Positions 42,915-52,025 of a stretch of DNA of 64,000 nt are shown here, piece after piece. Within the stretch, counting starts at the first letter, position 1. Every line of letters begins with the position of its first letter. Both the position numbers and the translations under genes were made by a program. The DNA is from BOKV01 sp041987205. Lineage in GTDB: Bacteria; Pseudomonadota; Alphaproteobacteria; Rhizobiales; Rhizobiaceae. The notes beneath the pieces are model-generated. The model was not told where the DNA came from, ran no database searches, and worked only from the letters and a program-made list of their open reading frames with translations. The stretch is from NCBI GenBank assembly GCA_041987205.1, contig JBHIWX010000011.1, forward strand, positions 1 to 64,000. Reading direction: 5' to 3'.

Positions 42915-44111
42915 TCAGGCTTTCTGCAGAACCGCCACGCCGGGCAACTCCTTGCCTTCCATCCATTCAAGGAAGGCGCCGCCGGCGGTCGAGACATAGG
43001 TGAAGTCGTCGGCCACGCCGGCCTGGTTTAGCGCGGCGACCGTGTCGCCCCCACCGGCCACCGAGACCAGATTGCCCGCCTTGGTCAGCGTCGCGGCGAA
43101 GCGCGCGGCGTTCATCGTGGCGGTGTCGAAGGGTTTCAATTCGAAGGCGCCGAGCGGGCCATTCCAGACCAGGGTGGCGGCATCCTCGATCGCGGTGCGG
43201 ATGCGCTCGAAGCTCTGCTGACCGGCGTCGAGGATCATGCCGTCCTCGGGAATGGCGTCGATGCCGTAGGTGCGGTGCGGCGCCTCGGCCTCGAAATGCC
43301 AGGCGACGACAGCGTCGACCGGCAGGATGATGGCGCAGTTCTTTTCCTCCGCCGCGGCCATGATGCGCCGCGCGGTGTCGGCCAGATCCTTCTCGCACAG
43401 GGATTTGCCGACGCCGTAACCCTGCGCGTGCAGGAAGGTGTTGGCCATGCCGCCGCCGATCACCAGCGCGTCGACCTTTTCGACGAGATGTTCGAGCAGG
43501 TCGATCTTGGTCGAGACCTTGGCGCCGCCGACGATGGCGATGACCGGGCGGGCCGGGTTACCCAGGCCCTTTTGCAGCGCCTCGAGTTCGGCCTGCATGG
43601 CGCGGCCGGCATAGGCCGGCAGAAGGCGGGCGAGCCCCTCGGTGGAAGCATGCGCGCGGTGGGCTGCGGAAAAGGCGTCGTTGACATAGGCGTCGCCATT
43701 GGCGGCCAGCGCCTTGGCGAATTCCGCATCGTTCTTTTCCTCGCCGGCGTGGAAACGTGTGTTCTCGAGCAGCAGCACATCACCGTCGGCCATGGCGGCG
43801 ACAGCCGTAGCGGCACTCTCGCCGATGCAGTCGTCGGCGAAGCCGACCGGCTTGCCTAGCAGCTTTGACACGGCGTCGGCGACCGGCTTCAGCGTCATTT
43901 CGGGATTGGGACTGCCTTTCGGACGGCCGAAATGGGCGAGCAGGACGACCTTGCCGCCCTTGCCGGAGAGTTCGGAGATCGTCGGCAGCACACGCTCGAT
44001 GCGCGTTGTGTCGGTGACGCGGCCGGCATCCATCGGCACGTTGAGGTCGACGCGCAGCAGGACGCGCTTTCCCTTCGGATCGAGATCGTCGAGCGTGTTG
44101 AACGCGGCCAT
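42915..44111 (-). CDS. pgk: Phosphoglycerate kinase
   Basis: 398 residues, full length. KRVLLRVDLNVPMD, FGRPKG, the hinge VIAIVGGAKVSTKIDLLEH and the nucleotide-binding GGGDTVAALNQAG are present. It interconverts 1,3-bisphosphoglycerate + ADP and 3-phosphoglycerate + ATP. The family N-terminus begins at the ATG at 44111, where AAAGGGG lies 8 nt upstream, so independent initiation is likely. Oddly, the frame is open for 652 more codons upstream, through the whole antiporter gene: no stop separates them. Confidence 0.95.
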   Translation of the reverse strand: MAAFNTLDDLDPKGKRVLLRVDLNVPMDAGRVTDTTRIERVLPTISELSGKGGKVVLLAHFGRPKGSPNPEMTLKPVADAVSKLLGKPVGFADDCIGESAATAVAAMADGDVLLLENTRFHAGEEKNDAEFAKALAANGDAYVNDAFSAAHRAHASTEGLARLLPAYAGRAMQAELEALQKGLGNPARPVIAIVGGAKVSTKIDLLEHLVEKVDALVIGGGMANTFLHAQGYGVGKSLCEKDLADTARRIMAAAEEKNCAIILPVDAVVAWHFEAEAPHRTYGIDAIPEDGMILDAGQQSFERIRTAIEDAATLVWNGPLGAFELKPFDTATMNAARFAATLTKAGNLVSVAGGGDTVAALNQAGVADDFTYVSTAGGAFLEWMEGKELPGVAVLQKA

Positions 44112-46067
44112 GGTGCGTACCCCTTTGTGGTCGTGCGGTGCGGGCTGGTCGGAGAATCCGGTTGCGAACCTAGCGTCTGGCGCTGGGGATGCAAGCGGGT
44201 CATGCGTCGCATCGGATTGCTGCCCGTCCGCAGGTTTCGGCTCGGCTTTGGCAGGTTGACGGCCTTGCGACAGGCGTCGCCGCAACGCGCGCAGCCGATC
44301 ACGGGTTTCGCGAAATTCGAGGAAGAACGGAATGTTGGGCTGGCCGGAAAAGGGCTCGACCGACAAGCCGACCTCGGTGATGCGGCCGTTCTCGTCGACA
44401 TCGCGGACGATAAGCTCGATTGCGCCGAGCACGAGCCGGTCCGCGTTTTCCACGGCGCCGGCAAGGCGTTCGACGAGCAGTTCGCGAATGGTCAGTTCCG
44501 CCTCGCCCGCCGACAGTGAAGCGCCATAGGTGGCGGCGAGCTCGGAAGCCGGGCGGTCGGGATCGATGCGGAACGTGCCGAAGAATTCCGCATCCTCCGG
44601 ATCGACCTCGACCGGGCGGGCGAACAGGCGGTCGAGCAGCGGCGGATAGCGGTCGGGGACGAAGATGTAGACGCGGTCGCCGGCGCCCAGACGTCCGGCC
44701 TCCTGGAAAGTCATCGACCTGCCGCCACGCAGCACCAGCGAGGGCCGGGCCCATCGCGGAATGCGTACGCCGCGTTCTACCGGGCTGCCGGCGACGACGG
44801 TGTAGGTCAGCAATTCGTGGTGGGCGGAACCGGGCAGTTCGAGCTCGACCTTGTCGACGGCGCCCATGCGGGCGGGCAGGATGAGCGACAACCGGCGGGC
44901 GAGTGGCGCGATGGTCCAGCCCTGCAGGAGCAGCGAGACGAGCACGATGATGAAGGCGATGTTGAAGATGTCGCGGCCGTGTTCCAGCCCGCCGAGCAGC
45001 GGCGTGATCGCCAGCAGGATGGAGACCGCGCCGCGCAGGCCCACCCAGGAGATGAAGGCCGTCTCGGCGCGCGTGAAGCGGAACGGAATGAGGCACAGCC
45101 AGACGGCGACCGGCCGCGCCACGAAGACCAGCACGAGCCCCAGGCCGACGGCGACCGGCAGGAGCACGGGAAATTGCGACGGCGTCGAGAACAGGCCCAG
45201 CACCAGGAACATGATGATCTGGGCGAGCCAGGACAGGCCGGACTGGAAGCGCTTGAGGCTGGCGGTGGCGCGCATGCGGGCATTGCCGGCGACGAGACCC
45301 GCAATGTAGACGGCGAGGAAGCCGGAACCGCCGATCGCGCCGGCCAGCGCGAAGACCATCAGGGACAGCGCCAGCACGAGGATGGGCTGCAGGCTGGCTT
45401 CGAGCCGGACACGCTCGACGAGACGTACGATGGCCCATCCGCCGGCAAGGCCGGTCACGGCGCCGAGACCCATCTGCACGAGAAAGCCGGCCAGGATGTC
45501 GGCCATCAGCACGGGAGCGTCCGGACTGGTACGTGCGGCGATGACCTCGACCAAAGTGAGTGTCAGGAAGATCGAGATCGGATCGTTGGAACCCGATTCA
45601 ACCTCCAGCGTGGAGCGCACGCGATCGCGCAGATGCAGATTGCCGGCGCGCAGCAGGAAGAACACGGCCGCCGCATCCGTCGAGGCGACGGCGGCGCCGA
45701 GCAGGAAGGATTCAAGCCAGTTGAACGGGGTGAGGAGCCAGGCCGCGACACCGACGACACCGGCCGTGATGACGACGCCGAAGGTGGCGAGCGAAAGGGC
45801 GGGCGCAGCCGTCTGGCGCAGCGCCGATAGCGGCGTGCCGAAGCCGGAATCGAACAGGATGACCGCCAGCGCGAGCGAGCCGACGAAATAGGCGACGCCG
45901 GCATTGTCGAATTCAATGCCGAGGCCGTCCGTGCCGGTGGCGAGACCGATCAGGAGAAAGATCAGCAGCAGGGGGGCGCCGAAGCGCAGCGCGATCAGGC
46001 TGGAAAAGGCGGCCGCCAGTGCAAGCGCGGCGGCGACAAGGGTGATCAGATAGACTTCCTGGCCCAT
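44112..46067 (-). CDS. Potassium/proton antiporter (CvrA/NhaP2 type), no stop before pgk
   Basis: 652 residues before the pgk ATG. Some twelve to thirteen helices (to about 400) carry the CPA1 motifs ASTDAAAVFFLLR and ESGSNDPISIF. After them comes a TrkA-C-like regulatory domain (VVAGSPVERGVRIPRWARPS, LGAGDRVYIFVP), then a CorC/HlyC-like domain, and a low-complexity Pro/Ala tail. It exchanges K+ (or Na+) for H+ at the inner membrane. The reading frame has no stop and continues into pgk. A TAG at 44170-44172 lies one base out of frame; a single-base shift would give an ordinary end about 58 bp before pgk. Confidence 0.88.
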
Positions 46068-46206
46068 TCGGCTCCCTGCATGGCAACTCCGGTTGTGGAA
46101 AGACTATCCGTTCATGCGCGATGACTGGGGCAAATGGAAGGCGTTGAACGCTCAGAAGGCCGAAAAACGGGGCAAAAATGCCGCGTGATGTGCCTGCCGG
46201 TCTGTG

Positions 46207-46788
46207 TCAGCCGAAATCCCTGACCAGGAGGACCCAGTTGTCGCCTTCCGTCTGCCAGCCTTCCTTGATCATCGGCCGCCGTGCAGTCTCGCGATAGCCT
46301 GAACGCTCGTAAAGGCGGCGAGCACCTTGATTGTTGTCGGCGACGATGATCGAGAGGCCGTTCAGATTGGCGTCTCGCGCCAGTTCTTCGGCCAGCGCCA
46401 GAAGACGGGTGCCATGACCCTTGCCGCGTTCGGCGGGGATGGCGGCGAGCACATTGACGTACCATGTCGCGGGCGCGAGGTTTTCCAGTTCCTGCAGGGG
46501 GCGGAACATGGCAGGCATGTCGTCGGGGATCGGGTCCGGGCTGGCGGGAATGACGTAGCCGGTCAGGCCGGCGACAGCGCCCTTGCCATCGTCCACGACG
46601 AAGATCTGGCCTTCGGCGGCTTTTTTTGCCTGACGTTCGCGGCCGATCTGCCAGGGGTCCTGGCCATTGTCGGCCATCGAGGTCCAGAGATATTCCGGCA
46701 AGCCCTCACCGGCGTAATTGACGAGTTCGGCCAGCACCGGCGCGTCCTGCGCGGTTGCGACACGAAGGGGTGGTTTGAGATCGATCAT
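46207..46788 (-). CDS. GNAT family N-acetyltransferase
   Basis: 193 residues. The acetyl-CoA binding segment is YVNVLAAIPAERGKGHGTRL (motif A, R/Q-x-x-G-x-G/A), followed by LSIIVADNNQGARRLYERSG, the typical motif B. It acetylates an amine or N-terminus; the acceptor is unknown. The ATG at 46788 has a weak ribosome-binding site. It lies between the antiporter and the small-membrane-protein genes, all leftward. Confidence 0.85.
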   Translation of the reverse strand: MIDLKPPLRVATAQDAPVLAELVNYAGEGLPEYLWTSMADNGQDPWQIGRERQAKKAAEGQIFVVDDGKGAVAGLTGYVIPASPDPIPDDMPAMFRPLQELENLAPATWYVNVLAAIPAERGKGHGTRLLALAEELARDANLNGLSIIVADNNQGARRLYERSGYRETARRPMIKEGWQTEGDNWVLLVRDFG

Positions 46789-46932
46789 CGTTTCACTCGC
46801 ATTATACGACAAGGCCCCTGAGCGGATCGGCGATCCGGTGCGGCAACTATGAATGTTGTGAGGCGATTTCAATCCTGTCAGGCGAAAGCATGCAGGAGAA
46901 TTGCGTGGTGTCGCGCGGGTTCGCGAGGACGT

Positions 46933-47118
46933 TCAGTCGTCGTGGCGACCGTCGTCGCGGGCGCTGCGGATGCCGATCCAGGTCGCATTGGCCTGGCCGT
47001 CGGCGCGGCCGCCATTGGGATCGCTGTCGCCGCGATGGGAGAACAGGCGCGTCAGCAGGACCGCCAGCACGATGATGGCGACCGCGAAGCCCAGTGCGAT
47101 CAGGATGCCCGTTTCCAT
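46933..47118 (-). CDS. Small single-pass membrane protein A (61 aa)
   Basis: 61 residues: one N-terminal membrane helix, METGILIALGFAVAIIVLAV plus LLTRLF, then a polar tail rich in Gly/Asp/Arg. No family recognised. It lies 33 bp after a 58-residue gene whose first helix is similar (IALGFA-V/I-A), so the two look like tandem diverged copies. Both follow gap and probably share its transcript. Confidence 0.6.
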   Translation of the reverse strand: METGILIALGFAVAIIVLAVLLTRLFSHRGDSDPNGGRADGQANATWIGIRSARDDGRHDD

Positions 47119-47151
47119 CTGTCCCAGAAATCCAGGATGCGGCGAAGCGTG

Positions 47152-47328
47152 TCAGTCGCCACCGCCATCACCGCCTCCACCGTCGCCTGAATCGAAGAAA
47201 CTGCCGCCGTCCGAACTGCCGCCATCCGATCCGTGGCGCGTGTTGCCGCCGGCGGCGCGGTAGATCACGTAGACGATCACGCCGACCGCGATGGCGAAAC
47301 CGAGGGCGATGCGGAAGTTTTCATCCAT
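47152..47328 (-). CDS. Small single-pass membrane protein B (58 aa)
   Basis: 58 residues: MDENFRIALGFAIAVGVIVY, then VIYRAAGG and a Gly/Ser/Asp-rich tail (HGSDGGSSDGGSFF, then repeats of GDGGGG) ending in GGGD. It begins 28 bp after the gap stop, and a GGGGGCGGT run precedes the ATG. No family recognised. Its helix resembles that of the following 61-residue gene. Because of its size it is easily missed by gene finders. Confidence 0.6.
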   Translation of the reverse strand: MDENFRIALGFAIAVGVIVYVIYRAAGGNTRHGSDGGSSDGGSFFDSGDGGGGDGGGD

Positions 47329-47356
47329 GCCACCGCCCCCGGACTTTTCGTCAAAT

Positions 47357-48373
47357 TCAGATGAGCTTGCTCATCGCAACGGCGGTATCGCCCATGCGGT
47401 TCGAGAAGCCCCATTCATTGTCGTACCACGACAGGACCGAAACCAGCGTGCCGTCCATGACCTTGGTCTGGTCGATGTGGAAGACCGAGGAATGCGGGTT
47501 GTGGTTGAAGTCGATGGAGACGAGCTTTTCTTCCGTGTAGCCCAGAATACCCTTGAGCGGGCCGTCTGCGGCGGCCTTGATCGCGGCGTTGACTTCCTCG
47601 ACCGTGGTGGCCTTGCCGGCGACGAATTTCAGGTCGACGACAGAGACGTTCGGGGTCGGCACGCGCATGGCGAAGCCGTCGAGCTTGCCGTTGAGTTCCG
47701 GCAGCACGAGGCCGACGGCCTTGGCAGCGCCGGTCGAGGTCGGGATCATCGACATGGCCGCAGCGCGGCCGCGGTAGAGATCCTTGTGCATGGTGTCCAG
47801 CGTCGGCTGGTCGCCCGTATAGGAGTGGATCGTCGTCATCATGCCCTTTTCGATGCCGATGGCGTCGTTGAGCACCTTTGCGACCGGAGCCAGGCAGTTG
47901 GTCGTGCACGAGGCATTGGAGACGACGAGGTCATCCTTGGTCAGCACGTCGTGGTTGACGCCGTAGACGATCGTCTTGTCGGCACCGGAAGCGGGCGCGG
48001 AGACCAGCACGCGCTTGGCACCGGCCTGGAGGTGCATGGACGCCTTTTCCTTGTCGGCGAAGATGCCGGTGCACTCCAGCGCGATGTCGATGTCGAGATC
48101 GGCCCAGGGCAGCTTGGACGGGTCGCGCTCGGCCAGCACCTTGAAGCTGTCGCCGCCTTCGATCCTGATCGTGTCGCCATCGACCTCGACGGCCTTGGGA
48201 AACTTGCCGTGCACCGAGTCGTAGCGCATCAGGTGCGCATTGGTCTCGACCGGGCCGAGATCGTTGACCGCGACCACGTCGATGTCGGTACGGCCGCTTT
48301 CGTAGATCGCGCGTACCACGTTACGACCGATCCGGCCGAATCCGTTGATGGCTACCCTGACTTTCCGCGTCAT
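47357..48373 (-). CDS. gap: Glyceraldehyde-3-phosphate dehydrogenase, type I
   Basis: 338 residues. RVAINGFGRIGRNVVRAIY, the active-site cysteine in NASCTTNC, and SWYDNEWGFSNRM are diagnostic. It oxidises glyceraldehyde-3-phosphate to 1,3-bisphosphoglycerate with NAD(P)+. GGAGG lies about 9 nt before the ATG at 48373; a TTG 6 nt upstream is not needed. It follows tkt by 49 bp on the same strand, with no terminator between, so tkt-gap form one operon, possibly extending through the two small membrane genes. Confidence 0.97.
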   Translation of the reverse strand: MTRKVRVAINGFGRIGRNVVRAIYESGRTDIDVVAVNDLGPVETNAHLMRYDSVHGKFPKAVEVDGDTIRIEGGDSFKVLAERDPSKLPWADLDIDIALECTGIFADKEKASMHLQAGAKRVLVSAPASGADKTIVYGVNHDVLTKDDLVVSNASCTTNCLAPVAKVLNDAIGIEKGMMTTIHSYTGDQPTLDTMHKDLYRGRAAAMSMIPTSTGAAKAVGLVLPELNGKLDGFAMRVPTPNVSVVDLKFVAGKATTVEEVNAAIKAAADGPLKGILGYTEEKLVSIDFNHNPHSSVFHIDQTKVMDGTLVSVLSWYDNEWGFSNRMGDTAVAMSKLI

Positions 48374-48422
48374 ATGCAATGTCCTCCGAGTTGCCGGAAC
48401 CGTTGGGAAATGGACGGGCCGG

Positions 48423-50408
48423 CTATTTCAACTTGGATTTGGCGGCCTTGACGACCGCTTTCGAGGTGATGCCGAAATGCTCGAACAGGTCTTCGGCCTT
48501 GCCCGAGGCACCGAAGCCGTTCATGCCGACGAACGCACCGTCTTCGCCGATAAACTTCTCCCAGCCCTGACCGACGCCCGCCTCAATGGCGATCCTGACG
48601 GGGGCAGAGCCGATGATCGAGTTACGATAACGTGCCGTCTGGGCGGCGAACAATTCAAAACATGGTACCGAGACAACTCGCGCGGCGATGCCCTCGGCCG
48701 CCAGTTCCTCGCGCGCCTCGAGCGCAACGGCGACTTCCGAGCCGGACGCGAAGATCGAGACGGCGGCGTCGCCGTCGGCGGCCGCGAGTTCGTAGGCGCC
48801 GCGCGCGCACAGGTTCTCGGTCGAATATTCGGTGCGTACGGCGGCGAGGTTCTGACGGGTCAGCGCCAGCGCCGAAGGCGTCGAGCCGTGTTCGAGCGCA
48901 AGCTGCCAGCACTCCGCCGTTTCCATCGTGTCGGCCGGGCGCATGACCAGCAGGTTGGGGATGGCGCGCAGCGCGGCGAGGTGCTCGACGGGCTGGTGCG
49001 TGGGGCCGTCCTCGCCCAGGCCGATGGAATCATGGGTCAGCACGTGGATGACGCGGATGCCCATCAGCGCGGCCAGCCGGATGGCCGGGCGGGAATAGTC
49101 GGAGAAGACCAGGAAGGTGCCGCCATAGGGCACCAGGCCACCATGCAGCGCCATGCCGTTCATCGCGGCGGCCATGCCATGCTCGCGGATGCCGTAATGG
49201 ATGTAGCGGCCGGCATAGTCGCCCGGCTTCATCGGTACGGTCTGGCTGGTCTTTGTGTTGTTGGAGCCGGTCAGGTCGGCCGATCCGCCGACCGTTTCGG
49301 TTACAACGCCGTTGATCACCTCAAGCACGTTTTCCGACGATTTGCGTGTCGCCACGGTCGGGCGTTCGTCGGCGAGGGAACGCTTGAAGGCTTCCATTGC
49401 CTCTTCCAGCGCCACCGGCATGTCGCCGCGCATGCGGCGTTCGAATTCGCCGCGCGGTTCGGGATCGAGCGCGGCGAAGCGCTTGCCCCATTCCTTGAAC
49501 TTCTGGGCCGAGCGAAGGCCGGCGATGCGCCACAGGTCGAGAATCTCGGCGGGAACCTTGAAGGGCTCGGCATCCCAGCCGAGCTTTTCGCGCGCGCCCT
49601 TGATCTCGTCGGCACCGAGCGGCGAACCGTGCGCCTTGGAGGTGCCGGCCTTGTTCGGCGCGCCGTAGCCGATGGTCGTGGCGCAGGCGATGAAGGTCGG
49701 CTTGTCGCTCTTTTCGGCTTTCTCGAGCGCTTCGGCGATCTCGGCCGGCTTGTGACCGTCGACGCGCAGCGTGTTCCAGCCGCACGCCTTGAAGCGGGCC
49801 ATCTGGTCGGTCGAATCCGACAGCGAGACCGCGCCATCGATGGAAATGTCGTTGTCGTCCCAAAGCACGGTCAGCTTGGCGAGGCGCAGATGGCCGGCGA
49901 GCGTGATCGCTTCCTGGGAGATGCCTTCCATCAGGCAGCCGTCACCGACGAGGCAAAAGGTGCGGTGGTCGACGATGTCGTCGCCGAATTCGGCATTGAG
50001 CTTGCGCTCGGCGATCGCCATGCCGACGGCGTTGGCGAGGCCCTGGCCGAGCGGGCCGGTCGTCGTCTCTATGCCGGCGGCGTGGCCGTATTCGGGATGG
50101 CCGGCGGTCTTGTAGCCGAGTTGGCGGAAATGCTCGATCTGGTCGAGGTCGATGTCCTCATAGCCGAGCAGGTAGAGCAACGAGTAGAGCAGCATCGAGC
50201 CGTGGCCGGCCGACAGCACGAAACGGTCGCGGTCAGGCCAGTCGGGATGCTTGGGATCGAAATCCATGAAGCGCGTGAACAGCACCGTGACGATGTCGGC
50301 AGCGCCCATCGGCAGTCCCGGATGGCCGGAATTGGCTTTTTCCACGGCATCCATGGACAGGAAGCGGATGGCGTTGGCCATCTCGGCATGTCTATCGACT
50401 TGCGTCAT
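48423..50408 (-). CDS. tkt: Transketolase
   Basis: 661 residues. MANAIRFLSMDAVEKANSGH at the N-terminus, the thiamine diphosphate motif LVGDGCLMEGISQE, YIHYGIREHGMAAAMNGMAL, and the C-terminal VSVPCFELF are present. It shuttles two-carbon units in the pentose phosphate and Calvin-type pathways. It is the first gene of the leftward tkt-gap unit, preceded by a 520-bp non-coding gap with a divergent promoter on the other side. Confidence 0.96.
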   Translation of the reverse strand: MTQVDRHAEMANAIRFLSMDAVEKANSGHPGLPMGAADIVTVLFTRFMDFDPKHPDWPDRDRFVLSAGHGSMLLYSLLYLLGYEDIDLDQIEHFRQLGYKTAGHPEYGHAAGIETTTGPLGQGLANAVGMAIAERKLNAEFGDDIVDHRTFCLVGDGCLMEGISQEAITLAGHLRLAKLTVLWDDNDISIDGAVSLSDSTDQMARFKACGWNTLRVDGHKPAEIAEALEKAEKSDKPTFIACATTIGYGAPNKAGTSKAHGSPLGADEIKGAREKLGWDAEPFKVPAEILDLWRIAGLRSAQKFKEWGKRFAALDPEPRGEFERRMRGDMPVALEEAMEAFKRSLADERPTVATRKSSENVLEVINGVVTETVGGSADLTGSNNTKTSQTVPMKPGDYAGRYIHYGIREHGMAAAMNGMALHGGLVPYGGTFLVFSDYSRPAIRLAALMGIRVIHVLTHDSIGLGEDGPTHQPVEHLAALRAIPNLLVMRPADTMETAECWQLALEHGSTPSALALTRQNLAAVRTEYSTENLCARGAYELAAADGDAAVSIFASGSEVAVALEAREELAAEGIAARVVSVPCFELFAAQTARYRNSIIGSAPVRIAIEAGVGQGWEKFIGEDGAFVGMNGFGASGKAEDLFEHFGITSKAVVKAAKSKLK

Positions 50409-50928
50409 CGTGATTTGCCTGAAATCCTGGTGCCCCGCAACGTGTCCGGCCGGGCCGGAAAGGCCACTGAACGTGCGTTTTGCGGGCAGGGTGAGGGTTG
50501 TCGCCCGGACGTTGGGCGACCTTCTAGCAGGTGGTGGCAGCGAGTCAATCCAATGAGGGGGGCAGCGTGGGTGACGTCAGAGGGCTGGCTCCCCGACATC
50601 GGTTGACGGGTCAAAAACGCCGGACGGGGCTTGAACAGGGCGGTCCATGGTGATTCGCCTTGCGGGACAAGGCGGCAAACGATGTGTTCATAAGTTTGCG
50701 GGCTTGTTGACGCCGAATTCGTGCAAGTTCTAATGTTTTCGCGCTAACTGCTTGCCTGAACGACATATTGGCCCGCCGGCGAGTGGTAGCGACGTCAAAA
50801 CGAGGCTGGCCGGTTTTCCACAGCAAAGCCCTTTGGTAAGGATTGTCGGGGCGCAACCGGCCCCGGACGGGAGAAAACGACGGTCGCAAACGGGCGGCCG
50901 GCGTCGAGCTTGGCAGGAATCGCGCGAT
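50409..50928. other. 520-bp divergent intergenic region upstream of tkt
   Basis: No convincing gene is present. It must hold the tkt promoter (leftward TTGACT at 50548-50543 with a possible CTAGAA at 50527-50522, spacing only 15) and the DUF4164-zapA promoter (listed separately). The stretch 50590-50700 holds nothing I can name. I see no obvious palindromic binding site such as a CbbR-type repeat. Confidence 0.5.
50707..50735 (+). promoter_or_regulatory. Probable promoter of the DUF4164-zapA operon
   Basis: TTGACG (50707-50712), exactly 17 nt, then CTAATG (50730-50735). This resembles the alphaproteobacterial housekeeping consensus. Transcription from about 50742 would leave a leader of about 185 nt before the DUF4164 start. 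Confidence 0.55.
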
Positions 50929-51288
50929 ATGATGGCTTCGTCCGATCCGTCGACACCGGACAGGGGAACAGCGGACCGGGGCAACCTGGCGCCGGCCTTG
51001 GCACGTCTCAACGAGGCGCTGACCCGGCTTGAATCGGCCATCGACGCACGTCTGGAGCGCGAGGCCGCGCTCGGCGATGCCGAGGCCGAGGTGCAGCGCA
51101 TGGGTGCCGACCGCACGCGGCTGGCCGAATCGCTCGACAGCGCGGAAGCACGCGCCATCCGTCTGGAAAGCACCAATCGCGAGGTCTCGCGGCGTCTGGT
51201 CGACGCCATGGAAGCGATCCGCTCCGTGCTCGACCGGCACGGCCAGGACGGCGAGTGGGGTGAAGACCGGGGCGGCGATCAGGAATAA
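50929..51288 (+). CDS. DUF4164 family coiled-coil protein
   Basis: 119 residues, helical and heptad-rich from about residue 20 (LARLNEALTRLESAIDARLE) to 105, with a low-complexity polar end. It is the DUF4164 protein that precedes zapA in many rhizobia. CAGGAA lies 9 nt before the ATG. Its position beside zapA suggests a division-related task, but none is proven. A longer frame back to 50752 has no family similarity. Confidence 0.8.
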   Translation: MMASSDPSTPDRGTADRGNLAPALARLNEALTRLESAIDARLEREAALGDAEAEVQRMGADRTRLAESLDSAEARAIRLESTNREVSRRLVDAMEAIRSVLDRHGQDGEWGEDRGGDQE

Positions 51289-51349
51289 TGTGGGCAGGCA
51301 TGCATTCGGCAGCGTTGCAATTTGGAAAGCTGGGGCGGGTTGAGGCGAC

Positions 51350-51721
51350 ATGGCGCATGTGACCGTCACGATCAACGGCAAGACCTATCGCATGGCGTGC
51401 GAGGCGGGGCAGGAGCAGAATCTGCGCGATCTCGCCGAGCGTTTCGACGGCTATGTCGGGCAGCTCAAGGGCGCGTTCGGCGAGATCGGCGACCAGCGGC
51501 TGACCGTGATGGCGGGCGTCATGGTGACCGACGAGTTGCAGGAGGCACAGCGGCGCATCCGGACGCTTGAGGTCGATCTGGAGACACTGCGCGCCAGCCG
51601 CGACGAGGCGCTGGGCAAGGCCTATTCGGCCGAGAGCGAGCTCGCAAGGCAGGTTCATGCCGTGGCCGAGCGCATCGAGGCGGTAAGCGCCAAGCTGGCG
51701 CCGGCCAAGCCGGCGAAATGA
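51350..51721 (+). CDS. zapA: Cell division protein ZapA
   Basis: 123 residues. MAHVTVTINGKTYRMACEAG followed by LAERFDGYVGQL is the ZapA N-terminal domain, and QRLTVMAGVMVTDEL leads into the C-terminal coiled coil. ZapA cross-links FtsZ filaments and stabilises the Z ring. It lies 61 bp after DUF4164 and is followed by the 6S RNA gene, an arrangement conserved in proteobacteria (zapA-ssrS-ygfA). Confidence 0.93.
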   Translation: MAHVTVTINGKTYRMACEAGQEQNLRDLAERFDGYVGQLKGAFGEIGDQRLTVMAGVMVTDELQEAQRRIRTLEVDLETLRASRDEALGKAYSAESELARQVHAVAERIEAVSAKLAPAKPAK

Positions 51722-51839
51722 TCTTGACCTTGTCCCAGCTTACCGAGGCGCAGGTGCGCGCGCCTTCTGTGCCTTCGAGGCCGGTGCGAAGTTTCGACAT
51801 GCCTCTGGCGAAGTACCGTGGGCAAGCCTATATGTTGAT

Positions 51840-52000
51840 GCTGCGGGCTGCGTGGTGCGTTGGACCTTGTATTCCCGGGGCCTTATCGACTTCCAAGGGA
51901 GCTGTCCCTGACCGGACCCGTGGGTCCGGATACACGGCGCCCACCTACATTGTAGGTTCCCGGGGTCGAAATGTTCTGACGGCCAAGGCGGCTCGCTCCT
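51840..52000 (+). ncRNA. ssrS: 6S RNA
   Basis: The zapA-ygfA interval holds a strongly structured non-coding stretch of about 160 nt. CCCGGGG near the 5' side (51874-51880) and again near the 3' side (51959-51965) can close the long stem. Inside are the perfect hairpin CCGGACCC-GT-GGGTCCGG (51912-51929) and CCTACA-T-TGTAGG (51944-51956). Position and fold match alphaproteobacterial 6S RNA, which binds the housekeeping RNA polymerase and serves as a template for product RNAs. A -10 box CTATAT lies at 51828-51833, placing the 5' end near 51840. Exact ends are estimates. Confidence 0.85.
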
Positions 52001-52025
52001 ATTTCTTTCCTCTCGGCTTCGCGTC

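Noticed and set aside
48345..50606. A very long open frame on the plus strand opposite tkt and gap
   Set aside because: It is antisense to two certain genes, has no domain and shows the Arg/Gly/Ala-rich composition typical of shadow frames in high-GC DNA.
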